From Amorphoplanes digitatis (GTDB taxonomy: Bacteria > Actinomycetota > Actinomycetes > Mycobacteriales > Micromonosporaceae), in assembly GCF_014205335.1 (NCBI RefSeq), contig NZ_JACHNH010000001.1:7310501-7374500 (forward strand): a stretch of DNA of 64,000 bases, in the 5' to 3' direction. Positions 64,000 through 64,000 of this stretch are shown here, one piece after another (the stretch's first letter is position 1; every line of letters begins with the position of its first letter). The notes under the pieces were generated by a model, which was not told the DNA's origin, did no database searches, and saw only the letters and a program-made list of their open reading frames with translations. Both the position numbers and the translations under genes were made by a program.

Positions 64000-64000
64000 G

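Overview
The window is about 64 kb of very GC-rich DNA with strong G/C bias at third codon positions, frequent GTG starts, stop/start overlaps (ATGA, GTGA) and many secreted or lipoprotein genes. This fits a mycelial actinobacterium, most likely of the Micromonosporaceae (Actinoplanes-like); that placement is an inference from gene content and order. No rRNA, tRNA, CRISPR array or complete mobile element was seen.

Positions 1-35425 hold an iron-siderophore locus with two unrelated stretches embedded in it (2009-4469 and 4470-7343). The siderophore genes are the 3' end of a formyltransferase-like gene, an aspartate decarboxylase gene (panD), a siderophore-binding lipoprotein, a single giant six-module NRPS gene (about 7,019 residues), a two-gene ABC transporter with complementary degenerate ATPase sites, an MbtH-like protein, and a FecCD-type permease pair with its ATPase. 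Four sequences resembling the IdeR/DmdR iron box lie at the promoters of these units. From the visible adenylation-domain codes the assembly line reads D-N5-formyl-N5-hydroxyornithine, beta-alanine, D-N5-hydroxyornithine, D-(allo)threonine, L-N5-hydroxyornithine, glycine, then thioesterase. That is the residue order of exochelin MS plus one C-terminal glycine. PanD would supply the beta-alanine. The two condensation domains that accept hydroxyornithine both lack the second (catalytic) His of HHxxxDG, a possible signature of hydroxamate-forming condensation.

Positions 35468-51687 carry a typical actinobacterial housekeeping run, mainly on the minus strand: rsmE, dnaJ, hrcA (with a CIRCE operator), hemW, lepA, rpsT (plus strand) and holA. 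Interspersed are a DUF4870 membrane protein, a crotonase, a secreted lysozyme-fold-like protein, a membrane PAS sensor without an output domain, a GlsB/YeaQ-type protein, a MOSC protein with a low-complexity insert, a DUF4240 protein and an APH-like kinase.

Positions 51935-57020 form an accessory block (GH92 mannosidase, NmrA-like reductase, membrane protein, toxin-antitoxin-like pair) separating holA from comEC-comEA, genes that are often neighbours. After these come a PrmC-like methyltransferase, a DegV protein, a small lipoprotein and the C-terminal part of a histidine phosphatase cut by the right edge.
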